Source: Streptomyces kanamyceticus
Lineage (GTDB): Bacteria > Actinomycetota > Actinomycetes > Streptomycetales > Streptomycetaceae
Assembly (NCBI RefSeq): GCF_008704495.1
Contig: NZ_CP023699.1
Coordinates: forward strand, 4,774,001-4,838,000
Reading direction: 5' to 3'
DNA length: 64,000 nt
Shown here: positions 43,352-53,239 of the stretch, in pieces
How positions within the stretch are numbered: the first letter of the stretch is position 1
Layout of the letters: each line of letters opens with the position of its first letter
Made by a program: the position numbers and the translations under genes
Notes under the pieces: generated by a model
Databases searched by the model: none
The model's input: only the letters and a program-made list of their open reading frames with translations
What the model was told of the DNA's origin: nothing

Positions 43352-43648
43352 TCAGCTGCCTCCGCCGCATCCGCCCCCGCCGCCCCCGCACGAGGACCCG
43401 CCACCACCGCAGGACGACCCGCCGCCACAGGAGTGTCCGCCGCCGTGGCCGCCACCACCGTGGTGGTGCCCGCTGTTCCCGTCGGAGGACCCGGCCCACC
43501 AGCTGCCGCCCGCCACGCCGGACGCCGCGGTACCGCCGGTGCCCCAGCCCTTGCCCTTGCCGCGCCGCTTGCCCTGGCGTACGCCGAGCACCGCCACCAG
43601 ACCGAACACGATTGCCACCATGAAGACGAAGGCCAGGATCACGGCCAT
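43352..43648 (-). CDS. Small membrane protein with a Gly/Cys/His-rich tail
   Basis: The 98-aa protein starts MAVILAFVFMVAIVFGLVAV, a single hydrophobic helix of about 22 residues, then a strongly basic GKRRGKGKGWG hinge. The last 40 residues are almost entirely Gly, Ser, Cys and His (HHHGGGGHGGGHSCGGG, then four cysteines separated by Gly/Ser runs), which suggests metal binding or a cross-linkable tail. The ribosome site GGAAGGAGAG is excellent, which supports this as a real gene despite low complexity. It is divergent from an aminotransferase gene. Function is unknown. Confidence 0.75.
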   Translation of the reverse strand: MAVILAFVFMVAIVFGLVAVLGVRQGKRRGKGKGWGTGGTAASGVAGGSWWAGSSDGNSGHHHGGGGHGGGHSCGGGSSCGGGGSSCGGGGGGCGGGS

Positions 43649-43779
43649 CACTCTCCTTCCGTTCCCCCGAAGCGGGTCCCCCGTGGGCCTCGCTTCCTGT
43701 GTGACAGGGGAATGCCCCCACCCGCCCCGCGCCAAAGCAGAGTTGAGGAAGTCCAGAGGTTCGGCGCAGGATGGCGGCC

Positions 43780-44970
43780 ATGACCTCCACTTCCGGGAGC
43801 GGGCGCCCGCTGCTCAACCGCCGCCTCGCCGAGTTCGGTACGACGATTTTCGCCGAGATGTCCGCACTCGCGGTGAAAACGGGTGCGATCAACCTGGGCC
43901 AGGGCTTCCCGGACACGGACGGCCCCGAGTCCGTGCGCGAGGCGGCCGTCCGCGCGCTGCGCGACGGCCGCGGCAACCAGTACCCGCCGGGCCCCGGCGT
44001 CCCCGAGCTGCGCACGGCGATCGCCGAGCACCAACTCGCCCGCTACGCCCTCACCTACGACCCCGACCGCGAGGTCCTGGTGACGGCGGGCGCCACCGAG
44101 GCGATCGCCGCCTCGCTGCTCGCCCTCGTCGAGCCGGGCGACGAGGTGATCGCGCTGGAGCCCTATTACGACTCGTACGCCGCCTCGATCGCGCTGGCGG
44201 GCGGCGCCCGCGTGCCGGTCACCCTGCGCCCGCGCGGTGGCCGCTTCCGCCTCGACCTGGACGAGCTGCGCGACGCGGTCACCGACCGCACCCGGCTGAT
44301 CCTCCTGAACACCCCGCACAACCCCACCGGCACGGTGCTCACCCGTGCCGAGCTCACCGAGATCGCGAAGCTGGCCGTCGAGCGCGACCTGCTCGTCGTC
44401 ACCGACGAGGTCTACGAACACCTCGTCTTCGACGACGCCGAGCACATCCCGCTCGCCTCCTTCCCCGGCATGCGCGAGCGCACGGTCACCATCGGCTCGG
44501 CGGGCAAGACGTTCTCGTTCACCGGCTGGAAGGTCGGCTGGGTGACGGCAACGCCGGAGCTGGTCGGCGCCGTCCGCTCGGCGAAGCAGTTCCTCACGTA
44601 CGTCTCCTCGGGCCCCTTCCAGTACGCGATCGCCGAGGCGCTCGCGCTGCCCGACTCCTACTTCGCCGACTTCCGCGCGGACATGCTGGCCAAGCGGGAC
44701 CTGCTGAGCGAGGGCCTGCGGGCGGCGGGCTTCGACGTGTACGTCCCGGCCGGGACGTACTTCGTGACCACCGACATCACACCGCTCGGCGAGAGCGACG
44801 GCTTCGCCTTCTGCCGCTCGCTCCCGGAGCGGGCGGGCGTGGTCGCCATCCCCAACGCGGTCTTCTACGACCACCGGGACGCGGGCGCCCCCTTCGTACG
44901 GTTCGCCTTCTGCAAGCGGACGTCCGTCCTGGAGGAGGCCGTGTCCCGGCTGAAGTCGCTGGCGGGCTAG
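43780..44970 (+). CDS. Class I/II PLP-dependent aminotransferase
   Basis: This is a 396-aa fold-type I aminotransferase. INLGQGFPDTDGPE and RGNQYPPGPGVPELR-like segments open the protein. LVTAGATEAIAASLLA, NTPHNPTGTVLTR, VVTDEVYEHLVFDD and the PLP lysine in IGSAGKTFSFTGWKVGWV (about 237) follow, and FVRFAFCKR holds the carboxylate Arg. It resembles kynurenine/glutamine-type and DapC-type aminotransferases; the substrate cannot be fixed. ATG at 43780 was preferred over 43771 for ribosome-site spacing. It is divergent from the Gly/Cys/His-rich gene. Confidence 0.92.
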   Translation: MTSTSGSGRPLLNRRLAEFGTTIFAEMSALAVKTGAINLGQGFPDTDGPESVREAAVRALRDGRGNQYPPGPGVPELRTAIAEHQLARYALTYDPDREVLVTAGATEAIAASLLALVEPGDEVIALEPYYDSYAASIALAGGARVPVTLRPRGGRFRLDLDELRDAVTDRTRLILLNTPHNPTGTVLTRAELTEIAKLAVERDLLVVTDEVYEHLVFDDAEHIPLASFPGMRERTVTIGSAGKTFSFTGWKVGWVTATPELVGAVRSAKQFLTYVSSGPFQYAIAEALALPDSYFADFRADMLAKRDLLSEGLRAAGFDVYVPAGTYFVTTDITPLGESDGFAFCRSLPERAGVVAIPNAVFYDHRDAGAPFVRFAFCKRTSVLEEAVSRLKSLAG

Positions 44971-45049
44971 GGCTCTGCCGGACTGACGGGCCTACCCCGC
45001 ACGGGTCCCCCGAGTCGCGCCCGCGGCGGGGGGCCCGCAGGGTTCCTGT

Positions 45050-46255
45050 GTGAGTCAGTCCACTGCCCTTCTTCCTGCCCCCACCACGGAACTCGGCGAC
45101 GGGGGTTGTGCGCGCCCGTCCCGCACGACGGTGGCGGGCCCCGTCCTCGCCCTCGGTGCCTTCGCCGCCGCCCGGCTCACCGGCATGGTGTGCGTCGCCC
45201 TCGTCTCGCACCTCACCCACCAGGACACCTTCCGGCTGCTCGGGCGGTCGTGGGACTCGCGGTGGTACACGGGGATCGCCGCGCACGGCTACGGGCGCAC
45301 CCTCTTCTTCGAGCCCGGCGTGGTCCAGAGCGACCTCGCGTTCTTCCCGCTCTATCCGGGGCTCGTGCGCGCCGTCGCCACCGTCCTGCCCATCGGGTAC
45401 GGCGCGGCCGGGCTGCTCCTGGCCTGGCTCGCGGCAGGGGCCGCCGCGTGGGGCGTGTACGCGATCGGGGAGCGGCTGCACGGGCGGCGCACCGGCACGC
45501 TCCTGGTGCTGCTCTGGGCGCTCATGCCGCACTCCGTGGTGCTCTCCCTCGCCTACACGGAGCCGGTCCTCACCGCGCTCGCCGCCTGGTCGTTGTACGC
45601 GGTGCTGAGCGGGCGCTGGCTGTGGGCCGGGTCGCTCGCGGCGCTCGCGGGACTCGCCAGGCCCAACGGGTTCGCGGTGGCGGCGGCCGTCTGCGTCACG
45701 GCGGCGTACGAGATCGTCGTACGCACCAGGGGGCGCGGCCGGAAAGTTCCCCACAGCCTGTGGAAAGTCTGCGCGGGCGCGGCGCTCGCCCCGCTCGGCT
45801 GGGCGACATTCGTCCTCTATGTGGGCATTCGCAAGGGCGATCCGCTGCACGGGTACTTCGCGGTGCAGCGCGGCTGGGGGTCCACCTTCGACTTCGGCGC
45901 GGGCTCACTGGTCTTCGTCAAGCACCTGCTGCGCGACGGCGACAAGCTCGTCTTCTCGATGACCCTCGTCATCGTCGCGGTGGCGCTGCTGCTCTTCGCG
46001 CTGCTCGTCGCGGACCGCGCGCCGCTGCCACTGGTCGTATACACCGGCGTACTCGTCCTCATCACCATCGGCGGCTCCGGCTTCTTCGAGTCCAAGCCGC
46101 GCTTCCTGCTCCCGGCGTTCCCGCTGCTCATCCCGCTGGCCCTGGCCATGACGAGAGCCCGGCCGAAGAGCGCCCACCTGGTGGTGTGCGCCCTGGCCGG
46201 GCTCTCGCTCGCCTATGGGACGTATCTGGTGACGACCGCCCACATGCCGTTGTAG
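45050..46255 (+). CDS. GT-C membrane mannosyltransferase (PIG-V-like)
   Basis: The 401-aa polytopic protein has about ten membrane helices and the PIG-V-like lumenal/outside signature SWDSRWYTGIAAHGYG near residue 65, followed by FFPLYPGLVRA. The acidic-aromatic loop is where GT-C enzymes bind the polyprenyl-phosphate sugar donor. LARPNGFAVAAAV and FFESKPRFLLPAFPLL match later family motifs. The probable role is extracytoplasmic glycosylation of protein or lipid; the acceptor is unknown. The GTG start at 45050 lies behind GCAGGG. It converges on the YbjN gene 15 bases away. Confidence 0.87.
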   Translation: MSQSTALLPAPTTELGDGGCARPSRTTVAGPVLALGAFAAARLTGMVCVALVSHLTHQDTFRLLGRSWDSRWYTGIAAHGYGRTLFFEPGVVQSDLAFFPLYPGLVRAVATVLPIGYGAAGLLLAWLAAGAAAWGVYAIGERLHGRRTGTLLVLLWALMPHSVVLSLAYTEPVLTALAAWSLYAVLSGRWLWAGSLAALAGLARPNGFAVAAAVCVTAAYEIVVRTRGRGRKVPHSLWKVCAGAALAPLGWATFVLYVGIRKGDPLHGYFAVQRGWGSTFDFGAGSLVFVKHLLRDGDKLVFSMTLVIVAVALLLFALLVADRAPLPLVVYTGVLVLITIGGSGFFESKPRFLLPAFPLLIPLALAMTRARPKSAHLVVCALAGLSLAYGTYLVTTAHMPL

Positions 46256-46269
46256 GACGAAGGCTCAGG

Positions 46270-46824
46270 TCAGGCCTGGTCGTCGCCGGGCGTGTCCTCG
46301 CCCTTGCCCTCGGTCTCGGCCGAGTCGACGTCGGCCTCCAGGCCGAGCTGCTCGACGAGCCACTTGTCGAACTCGATCGCGGCGCGCACCCAGCTGACGG
46401 TCGACGAGACGAAGTGCTCCAGGGAGACTCCGGTGCCGATCAGCATCTGGGCCTCGCCGATGAGGCGGACCGTGCCGTCGTCGTGCGTGTGGCTGTAGAC
46501 CTTGGGCCACAGCGTGCGGCGGTTCCAGTCGTCGATCGACTCCAGGAGCTGCTGCTTGGTCTCGATCGCATGGGGGCGGTCGTAGAAGGTCCGCACCGAG
46601 AAGACCTGCTGGTCGTCCTCGCCGCGGAACATGAAGTACGTACGGAACTCCTCCCACGGCGCCGCGAGGTCACCCTCGTCGTCGACGACGTGCTTGAGCT
46701 CCATCTGGTCCAGAAGCTGCTTGACCAGGTCCTGGTCGGGGACGACGGGGCCCGCCGGTCCTGCGCCCTGCTGCGGATCGGGCTGGCCCCCGAAATTCGG
46801 AATGGAGGACGGGTCGATGCTCAC
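46270..46824 (-). CDS. YbjN domain-containing protein
   Basis: The 184-aa soluble protein is of the YbjN type, which resembles a type III secretion chaperone fold and has no settled biochemical function. It has DLVKQLLDQMELKHVVDDEG, EEFRTYFMFRGEDDQQVFSV and TFYDRPHAIETKQQLLESID. A C-terminal acidic tail (EGKGEDTPGDDQA) ends the protein. The GTG start at 46824 has GAAGGGACC upstream. It lies between clpB (same strand, upstream, separated by a strong hairpin) and the convergent mannosyltransferase gene. Confidence 0.87.
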   Translation of the reverse strand: MSIDPSSIPNFGGQPDPQQGAGPAGPVVPDQDLVKQLLDQMELKHVVDDEGDLAAPWEEFRTYFMFRGEDDQQVFSVRTFYDRPHAIETKQQLLESIDDWNRRTLWPKVYSHTHDDGTVRLIGEAQMLIGTGVSLEHFVSSTVSWVRAAIEFDKWLVEQLGLEADVDSAETEGKGEDTPGDDQA

Positions 46825-46868
46825 GTGCTTGGTCCCTTCGTATGGATGGGCCCATCCTCTCCCAGGAA

Positions 46869-46919
46869 GGGCCCCCGGGGGCAAGCCCGGGGGCCCTCTA
46901 GGGGCGCGGGGAACTGCGC
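46869..46919. terminator. Hairpin plus copy 5 of the 19-nt dispersed repeat downstream of clpB
   Basis: GGGCCCCCGGG (46869-46879) pairs with CCCGGGGGCCC (46886-46896) around a 6-base loop. Directly beside it, 46901-46919 is the reverse complement of the 19-nt repeat. The element follows the clpB stop at 46977 on the minus strand and precedes the YbjN gene. Confidence 0.82.
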
Positions 46920-46976
46920 GAGGACGGACCACTGCCCGCGGTCGGCGGCGGAGCGGGCCCGGCAGACGAGATTCCG

Positions 46977-49580
<2,604 letters not shown>

Positions 49581-49659
49581 GTGCGTCTTCTCCTCCTTGC
49601 GGGCGGCCGGGTCCCGACGCGACCTGGCCACGAAGTCTGCCTTACTCAGCGTACATAAA

Positions 49660-49680
49660 GTTGAGTCTATTCCACTCAAG
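49660..49680. promoter_or_regulatory. HAIR operator (HspR site) upstream of clpB
   Basis: GTTGAGT (49660-49666), seven bases, then ACTCAAG (49674-49680) match the HspR-associated inverted repeat CTTGAGT-N7-ACTCAAG with one arm substitution. It lies in the clpB promoter region. HspR, encoded at 58058-58522 in this window, is known to repress clpB in Streptomyces. Confidence 0.88.
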
Positions 49681-49707
49681 AAGGGGGTGGAAGCCCGGGC
49701 TGCGCGC

Positions 49708-49755
49708 GGGTGGCTTGTGTCCCGGTCGTACGGGTGGCTTATGTTCCGGTCATGA
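49708..49755 (+). repeat. Imperfect 24-bp tandem duplication at the start of the PPOX gene
   Basis: GGGTGGCTTGTGTCCCGGTC (from 49708) and GGGTGGCTTATGTTCCGGTC (from 49732) are two copies at a 24-bp period. The second runs into the ATG at 49752. It may have duplicated part of the promoter or leader. Confidence 0.65.
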
Positions 49756-50207
49756 CGACCACTCCCGGCACGAGTTCCCACAAGGGCAAGGACCGCATCG
49801 ACCCGCGCAACCCCCCGGCCGACTTCCTCGGCTTCTGGCGGGAGCGGCACCTGTGCACCCTGACGACGCTGCGCCCCGACGGCACGCCGCACGTCGTGCC
49901 GGTCGGCGTCACCTACGACCCGGAGGCGGGAGTCGCCCGCGTACTCGCCCGCAAGACGAGCAGGAAGGTCGTGCACGTCCTCGCGGCCGCAGGGGTCGAC
50001 GGGCCGGGGGCACGGGTCGCGGTCTGCCAGTTCGCGGGCAGGCGCTGGGCGACCCTGGAGGGCCGCGCGGAGATCAAGACGGACCCGGCGGAGATCGACG
50101 CGGCGGAACGGCGCTACGAGGAGCGCTACGAGCGCCGCCCGTCCCCCAACCCGGACCGGGTCCTGATCGAGATCACGGTGACGCGGGCGCTGGGCAAGCC
50201 GCGATGA
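49752..50207 (+). CDS. PPOX-class (split beta-barrel) F420-dependent oxidoreductase
   Basis: The 151-aa protein has the flavin/deazaflavin split-barrel layout: [60 protein letters not shown] and [18 protein letters not shown]. It ends with [20 protein letters not shown]. Homologues of the same length use F420 or FMN to reduce small organic compounds; the substrate is unknown. I chose ATG at 49752 (MTTTPGT). An in-frame upstream ATG at 49710 would add 14 residues but falls in the tandem duplication. It is divergent from clpB. Confidence 0.85.
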   Translation: MTTTPGTSSHKGKDRIDPRNPPADFLGFWRERHLCTLTTLRPDGTPHVVPVGVTYDPEAGVARVLARKTSRKVVHVLAAAGVDGPGARVAVCQFAGRRWATLEGRAEIKTDPAEIDAAERRYEERYERRPSPNPDRVLIEITVTRALGKPR

Positions 50208-50240
50208 GCCGCGGGCCCCGCAGGAGATGCGCACACACCA

Positions 50241-50280
50241 CAGCGGCGCCACCGTGTTCAGGTCCACGGTGACGCCGCTG
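50241..50280. terminator. Bidirectional terminator hairpin
   Basis: CAGCGGCGCCACCGTG (50241-50256) pairs with CACGGTGACGCCGCTG (50265-50280), with one mismatch, around an 8-base loop. It lies between the convergent PPOX gene and the mini-Rieske gene. Confidence 0.82.
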
Positions 50281-50324
50281 CTGGGGGAAGCACCTGCGCG
50301 ATTTACAACGACGGGGGAATCGCG

Positions 50325-50690
50325 TCAGGCGCTGCGGGGGGTGGCTGTGATGGTTCCTGCGCCCGGGGCGTTCGCAGCGCCCCGGTCCTGGTCCTGATCA
50401 CCGTCGCCGACCAGCTGGTGGTCGCGCCGGTCGAGATTCACGAAGACCATCCCGTACCGAATGGCACACCGCACGGGCTGCGGCGCACCCCTCGGACGGC
50501 GGAGGCACCGGTAGGCCCGGATCTCCTCCTCGTCGTCCCGGGTGACGACGATCGGCTCGCCGAGGAGGGTCACCATCAACGAGTCACCGCGGTGGGGGAT
50601 CGCGGTCACGAGGTCGATGAAGTGCCAACCGGAGCGGTAGGCGGTGGCCATTTCGCGGCGGAAGGTGCGGTCGTCGGGGGGTGTGCTCAT
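50325..50690 (-). CDS. Small protein resembling a degenerate, shortened Rieske domain
   Basis: The 121-aa protein reads like the ends of a Rieske 2Fe-2S domain with the middle missing. DSLMVTLLGEPIVVTRDDEE then EIRAYRC (residues 36-62) matches the family approach to the first cluster box. RYGMVFVNLDRRDH (79-91) resembles the strand after the domain in ring-hydroxylating oxygenases. The usual CxH is replaced by CLRRPRG, and the second CxxH box is absent, so no cluster can bind. The start overlaps the stop of the DIVW-repeat gene as ATGA, so both are made together. It may be a degenerate relic or a repurposed partner for the DIVW protein. Confidence 0.6.
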   Translation of the reverse strand: MSTPPDDRTFRREMATAYRSGWHFIDLVTAIPHRGDSLMVTLLGEPIVVTRDDEEEIRAYRCLRRPRGAPQPVRCAIRYGMVFVNLDRRDHQLVGDGDQDQDRGAANAPGAGTITATPRSA

Positions 50691-50983
50691 GCCGCCGCTC
50701 CCTCCGTACCGGAAGGCACGTTCTTGCCTTCGGCCGAGCTGGTACCCCAGACGATGTCGTTGGTCGACATCGAGGTCCAGACAATGTCTCCGGCCGGAGC
50801 GGAACTCCAGACGATATCCGGCGGGGACACCTGCGGCCCGGAGACTGCCCCCGTCACATTCTCAGATCCTGAGCGCAGTTCAAGACCGCTGAACGCGCTG
50901 ATGGCCAACCCAACGGAGAAGGCACCGACAAGCACTGAGCGAAGCTTTCCCTTGCACATAGCGGGCTTCGTCCTCACTTCCAT
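50687..50983 (-). CDS. 98-aa putative exported peptide precursor with three DIVW repeats
   Basis: The N-terminus MEVRTKPAMCKGKLRSVLVG, with the hydrophobic run SVLVGAFSVGLAISAF (residues 16-31), looks like a signal peptide or anchor. The second half carries DIVW at 56-59, 66-69 and 76-79, exactly every 10 residues (PDIVWSSAPA, GDIVWTSMST, NDIVWGTSSA), then a short hydrophilic tail. I know of no family with this pattern. The ATG at 50983 has GGGGGAG seven bases upstream; the longer frame to 51007 lacks this. It overlaps the mini-Rieske gene (ATGA) and is divergent from three regulator genes. A multi-core modified peptide, a signal or a surface peptide are possible. Confidence 0.7.
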   Translation of the reverse strand: MEVRTKPAMCKGKLRSVLVGAFSVGLAISAFSGLELRSGSENVTGAVSGPQVSPPDIVWSSAPAGDIVWTSMSTNDIVWGTSSAEGKNVPSGTEGAAA

Positions 50984-51010
50984 CGCGACTCTCCCCCGGC
51001 CTTCCAAGAC

Positions 51011-51029
51011 GATGGCTCATTCAGCCATC
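51011..51029. promoter_or_regulatory. Inverted repeat in the divergent DIVW / regulator promoter region
   Basis: GATGGCT (51011-51017) and AGCCATC (51023-51029) form a perfect 7-bp inverted repeat around CATTC. It lies between the DIVW gene start (50983) and the first regulator gene (51091). A site this placed could serve both promoters and is a candidate target of the adjacent regulators. Confidence 0.5.
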
Positions 51030-51090
51030 CGAACACCACAGAAGCGATGCATCATGTTCCTGCACGTTCAGGACCCTGGGGGGTGGAGTT

Positions 51091-52080
51091 ATGGCAACAA
51101 AAGGTCCAATTGGGACACATCCGCACTCTGTGGTTGAACTATGCGCCGACGGCAAGCGGCTTTACGCCAGCGCGCTGCGCTCCGGACGCGTCCGCCGCAG
51201 CGAAGTGGAGACCGCTCCCTGCCTGATGGAGTTCGCTCTTCTGCACCCAGACCCAGAAGACACCGACTGGCTCCGGCCTGCTTCACCCACGGCCGTGCTC
51301 GCGCAGCGCCTCTACCCGATCGAGCGGGAGATCCTGAAGCGCAGGACGCTCGCCATCGAACTGACCGATTCCTTTGAGCCATTTATGGCCCTCAGTGCCG
51401 TGGACCGGTCGGCCGACCACGCCATCACCGTCCTGGAGGGCGCCACTCGGATCAACTCGGCCATCGACGCCGCCACGGCGGAATGCCAGTCCGAGATACT
51501 CACCGTGCAGCCCGGCGGCGGGCGGAGCGAAGCAGTTCTCACCGAAGCCGTGGAGCGGAGCCAGGGCATCATCGAGCGCGGCATCACCATGCGTACGCTC
51601 TATCAGCACACCGCCAGGCACAGCCAGGGAACCATTGCCTACGCCGAGTACATGAGGCAGGGCAAGGTAGAGGTGCGCACGCTGGAAGAACTCATAGAGC
51701 GGCTGATGATCTTCGACCGGACGGTCGCCTTCATACCCGCCCAGGACGACCGTCAAGTGGCCCTGGAACTCCGGCACAGCGGACTCGTCGAGTATCTGGC
51801 AAAGGTCTTCGAGCAACACTGGCGCCGCGCGTCCCCCCTCCTCGACGAGGCCCCCTACGACCCTCCGACCGGAGGAATCACGGGTGTTCAACGCTCCATC
51901 GCCAAACTCCTCATCGAAGGCCACGTCGACGAGGCCATCGCCCGACGCCTCGGCATGAACGTCCGCACCTGCCGCGCCCACATAGCCAAGATCGCGGCGG
52001 CCCTGGGCAGCGGCAGCCGGGCCCAACTCGGGTATCTGATCGCTCAGTCGGGGATCCTCGACGAGGGCAGCTCCAAATGA
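51091..52080 (+). CDS. Regulator 1 of 3: TrmB-like sensor domain with LuxR-type helix-turn-helix
   Basis: The 329-aa protein begins with a short helical region (VVELCADGKRLYASALRSGR, CLMEFALLHPDPEDTDW). A central domain (about 110-235) of the TrmB/phospholipase-D-like sensor type follows, with EILTVQPGGGRSE, MRTLYQHTARHS and EVRTLEELIERLMIFDRTVAF. It ends with a LuxR/GerE-like helix-turn-helix (KLLIEGHVDEAIARRLGMNV, CRAHIAKIAAALGSGSRAQL, about 270-320). No receiver domain is present. It is divergent from the DIVW gene. Its stop overlaps the next regulator's start as ATGA. Confidence 0.8.
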   Translation: MATKGPIGTHPHSVVELCADGKRLYASALRSGRVRRSEVETAPCLMEFALLHPDPEDTDWLRPASPTAVLAQRLYPIEREILKRRTLAIELTDSFEPFMALSAVDRSADHAITVLEGATRINSAIDAATAECQSEILTVQPGGGRSEAVLTEAVERSQGIIERGITMRTLYQHTARHSQGTIAYAEYMRQGKVEVRTLEELIERLMIFDRTVAFIPAQDDRQVALELRHSGLVEYLAKVFEQHWRRASPLLDEAPYDPPTGGITGVQRSIAKLLIEGHVDEAIARRLGMNVRTCRAHIAKIAAALGSGSRAQLGYLIAQSGILDEGSSK

Positions 52081-53072
52081 CCGTCGACGCCCACCCGCAC
52101 GGCCCGGACGAGTTGTGTGCGGCGGGTTCGGAGCTGTACGCCCGCGCCCTGCGCGAAGGCCATGTGGCGAGCGAGGACGCGGACCAGGCCCCGTGCCTCG
52201 TGGATCTGGGCCTGCTCCGACCAGCGTCCCAGGGCAACGAACAGCTGCGCCCCGTCCCACCCTCAGTCGCCCTGCCCCGCTTGCTCGAAGGCATCGAGGA
52301 CCGCATCGCTCATCACCGGCGCCAGGAATCCCTGCTCGCCGCGGCATTCGAGCCGCTCATGGCCGTCGCCGCGCAACAGCCGGTCTCCCAACAGGCTGAC
52401 GTCACGCCCTCAGCCATCACCGTGCTGAATGGACTTCCCCGGATCCAGGAAGCGGTCCGTAAGGCGATAAGTGACTCCAGCCGAGAGATGCTCGTCATCC
52501 AGCCCGGCGGCTTCCGGACTCCCGAGGAACTCGCCCTGTCCCTCGACGACGCGCGAGTCGCCCTTGCCAGGGGCGTCCGCTTGCGGACCCTCTACCAGCA
52601 CACCACGCGGCACTCGCTGCCCGTCCTTGCCTACTACGAGCTGCTCGACGGTGATGCCGAGGTCCGCACCCTGGACGAAGTCACCGAGCGGCTCTTCGTC
52701 TTCGACCGCACCGTGGCCTTCATCCCGGCGAACAAGGAACGTGACGTCGCACTGGAGATCCAGCACCCCGCGCTCGTCGACTACCTCGGCACGACCTTCG
52801 AGCGATTCTGGCGCCTTGCCACCCCCATGTACCCGACACAGGTGCCGATCGCCTCGGACAACGGCTTCTCCCCCCGCCAACGCGCCGCCGCCGTCCTCCT
52901 CACCGAGGGCCTCACTGACGGTGAGATCGCCGCCCGCCTCGGCATGAACATCCGCACCGCCCGCGTACACATCGCCAAGCTCAGCGAACGACTGGGCAGT
53001 CACAGCCGGGCCCAGCTCGGTTTCCTGATCGGGCAGTCCGGGATCCTCGACCACGGAGAACAGTCCGTCTAG
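52077..53072 (+). CDS. Regulator 2 of 3: TrmB-like sensor domain with LuxR-type helix-turn-helix
   Basis: This 331-aa paralogue of the previous gene has the same layout: ELCAAGSELYARALREGHVA, LVIQPGGFRTPEELALSLDD, LRTLYQHTTRHSLPVLAYYE and EVRTLDEVTERLFVFDRTVA. The C-terminal helix-turn-helix is LTEGLTDGEIAARLGMNIRT, then ARVHIAKLSERLGSHSRAQL. It is visibly closer to regulator 3 than to regulator 1. The ATG at 52077 lies inside the stop of regulator 1, so the two are made in a fixed order and ratio. A 167-base gap follows before regulator 3. Confidence 0.8.
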   Translation: MTVDAHPHGPDELCAAGSELYARALREGHVASEDADQAPCLVDLGLLRPASQGNEQLRPVPPSVALPRLLEGIEDRIAHHRRQESLLAAAFEPLMAVAAQQPVSQQADVTPSAITVLNGLPRIQEAVRKAISDSSREMLVIQPGGFRTPEELALSLDDARVALARGVRLRTLYQHTTRHSLPVLAYYELLDGDAEVRTLDEVTERLFVFDRTVAFIPANKERDVALEIQHPALVDYLGTTFERFWRLATPMYPTQVPIASDNGFSPRQRAAAVLLTEGLTDGEIAARLGMNIRTARVHIAKLSERLGSHSRAQLGFLIGQSGILDHGEQSV

Positions 53073-53239
53073 AACCGGGCACGCGAACACCCTTGGCGCC
53101 GCGAAGGCGCCTCTGACACCCGAAACAAGCCCTTCAAAGCGAACCACGAGAAGTGGACACTTCAACCACGGTCTGTAATCCGGCCCGCACACCCCCTGCA
53201 TAGAATTTCGGCGCTTCAACCGAGCGGGAGGGAGCTCGC

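Noticed and set aside
50325..50690. Functional Rieske ferredoxin or ring-hydroxylating oxygenase subunit
   Set aside because: The CxH and CxxH cluster ligands are missing, so electron transfer through a 2Fe-2S cluster is not possible as read.
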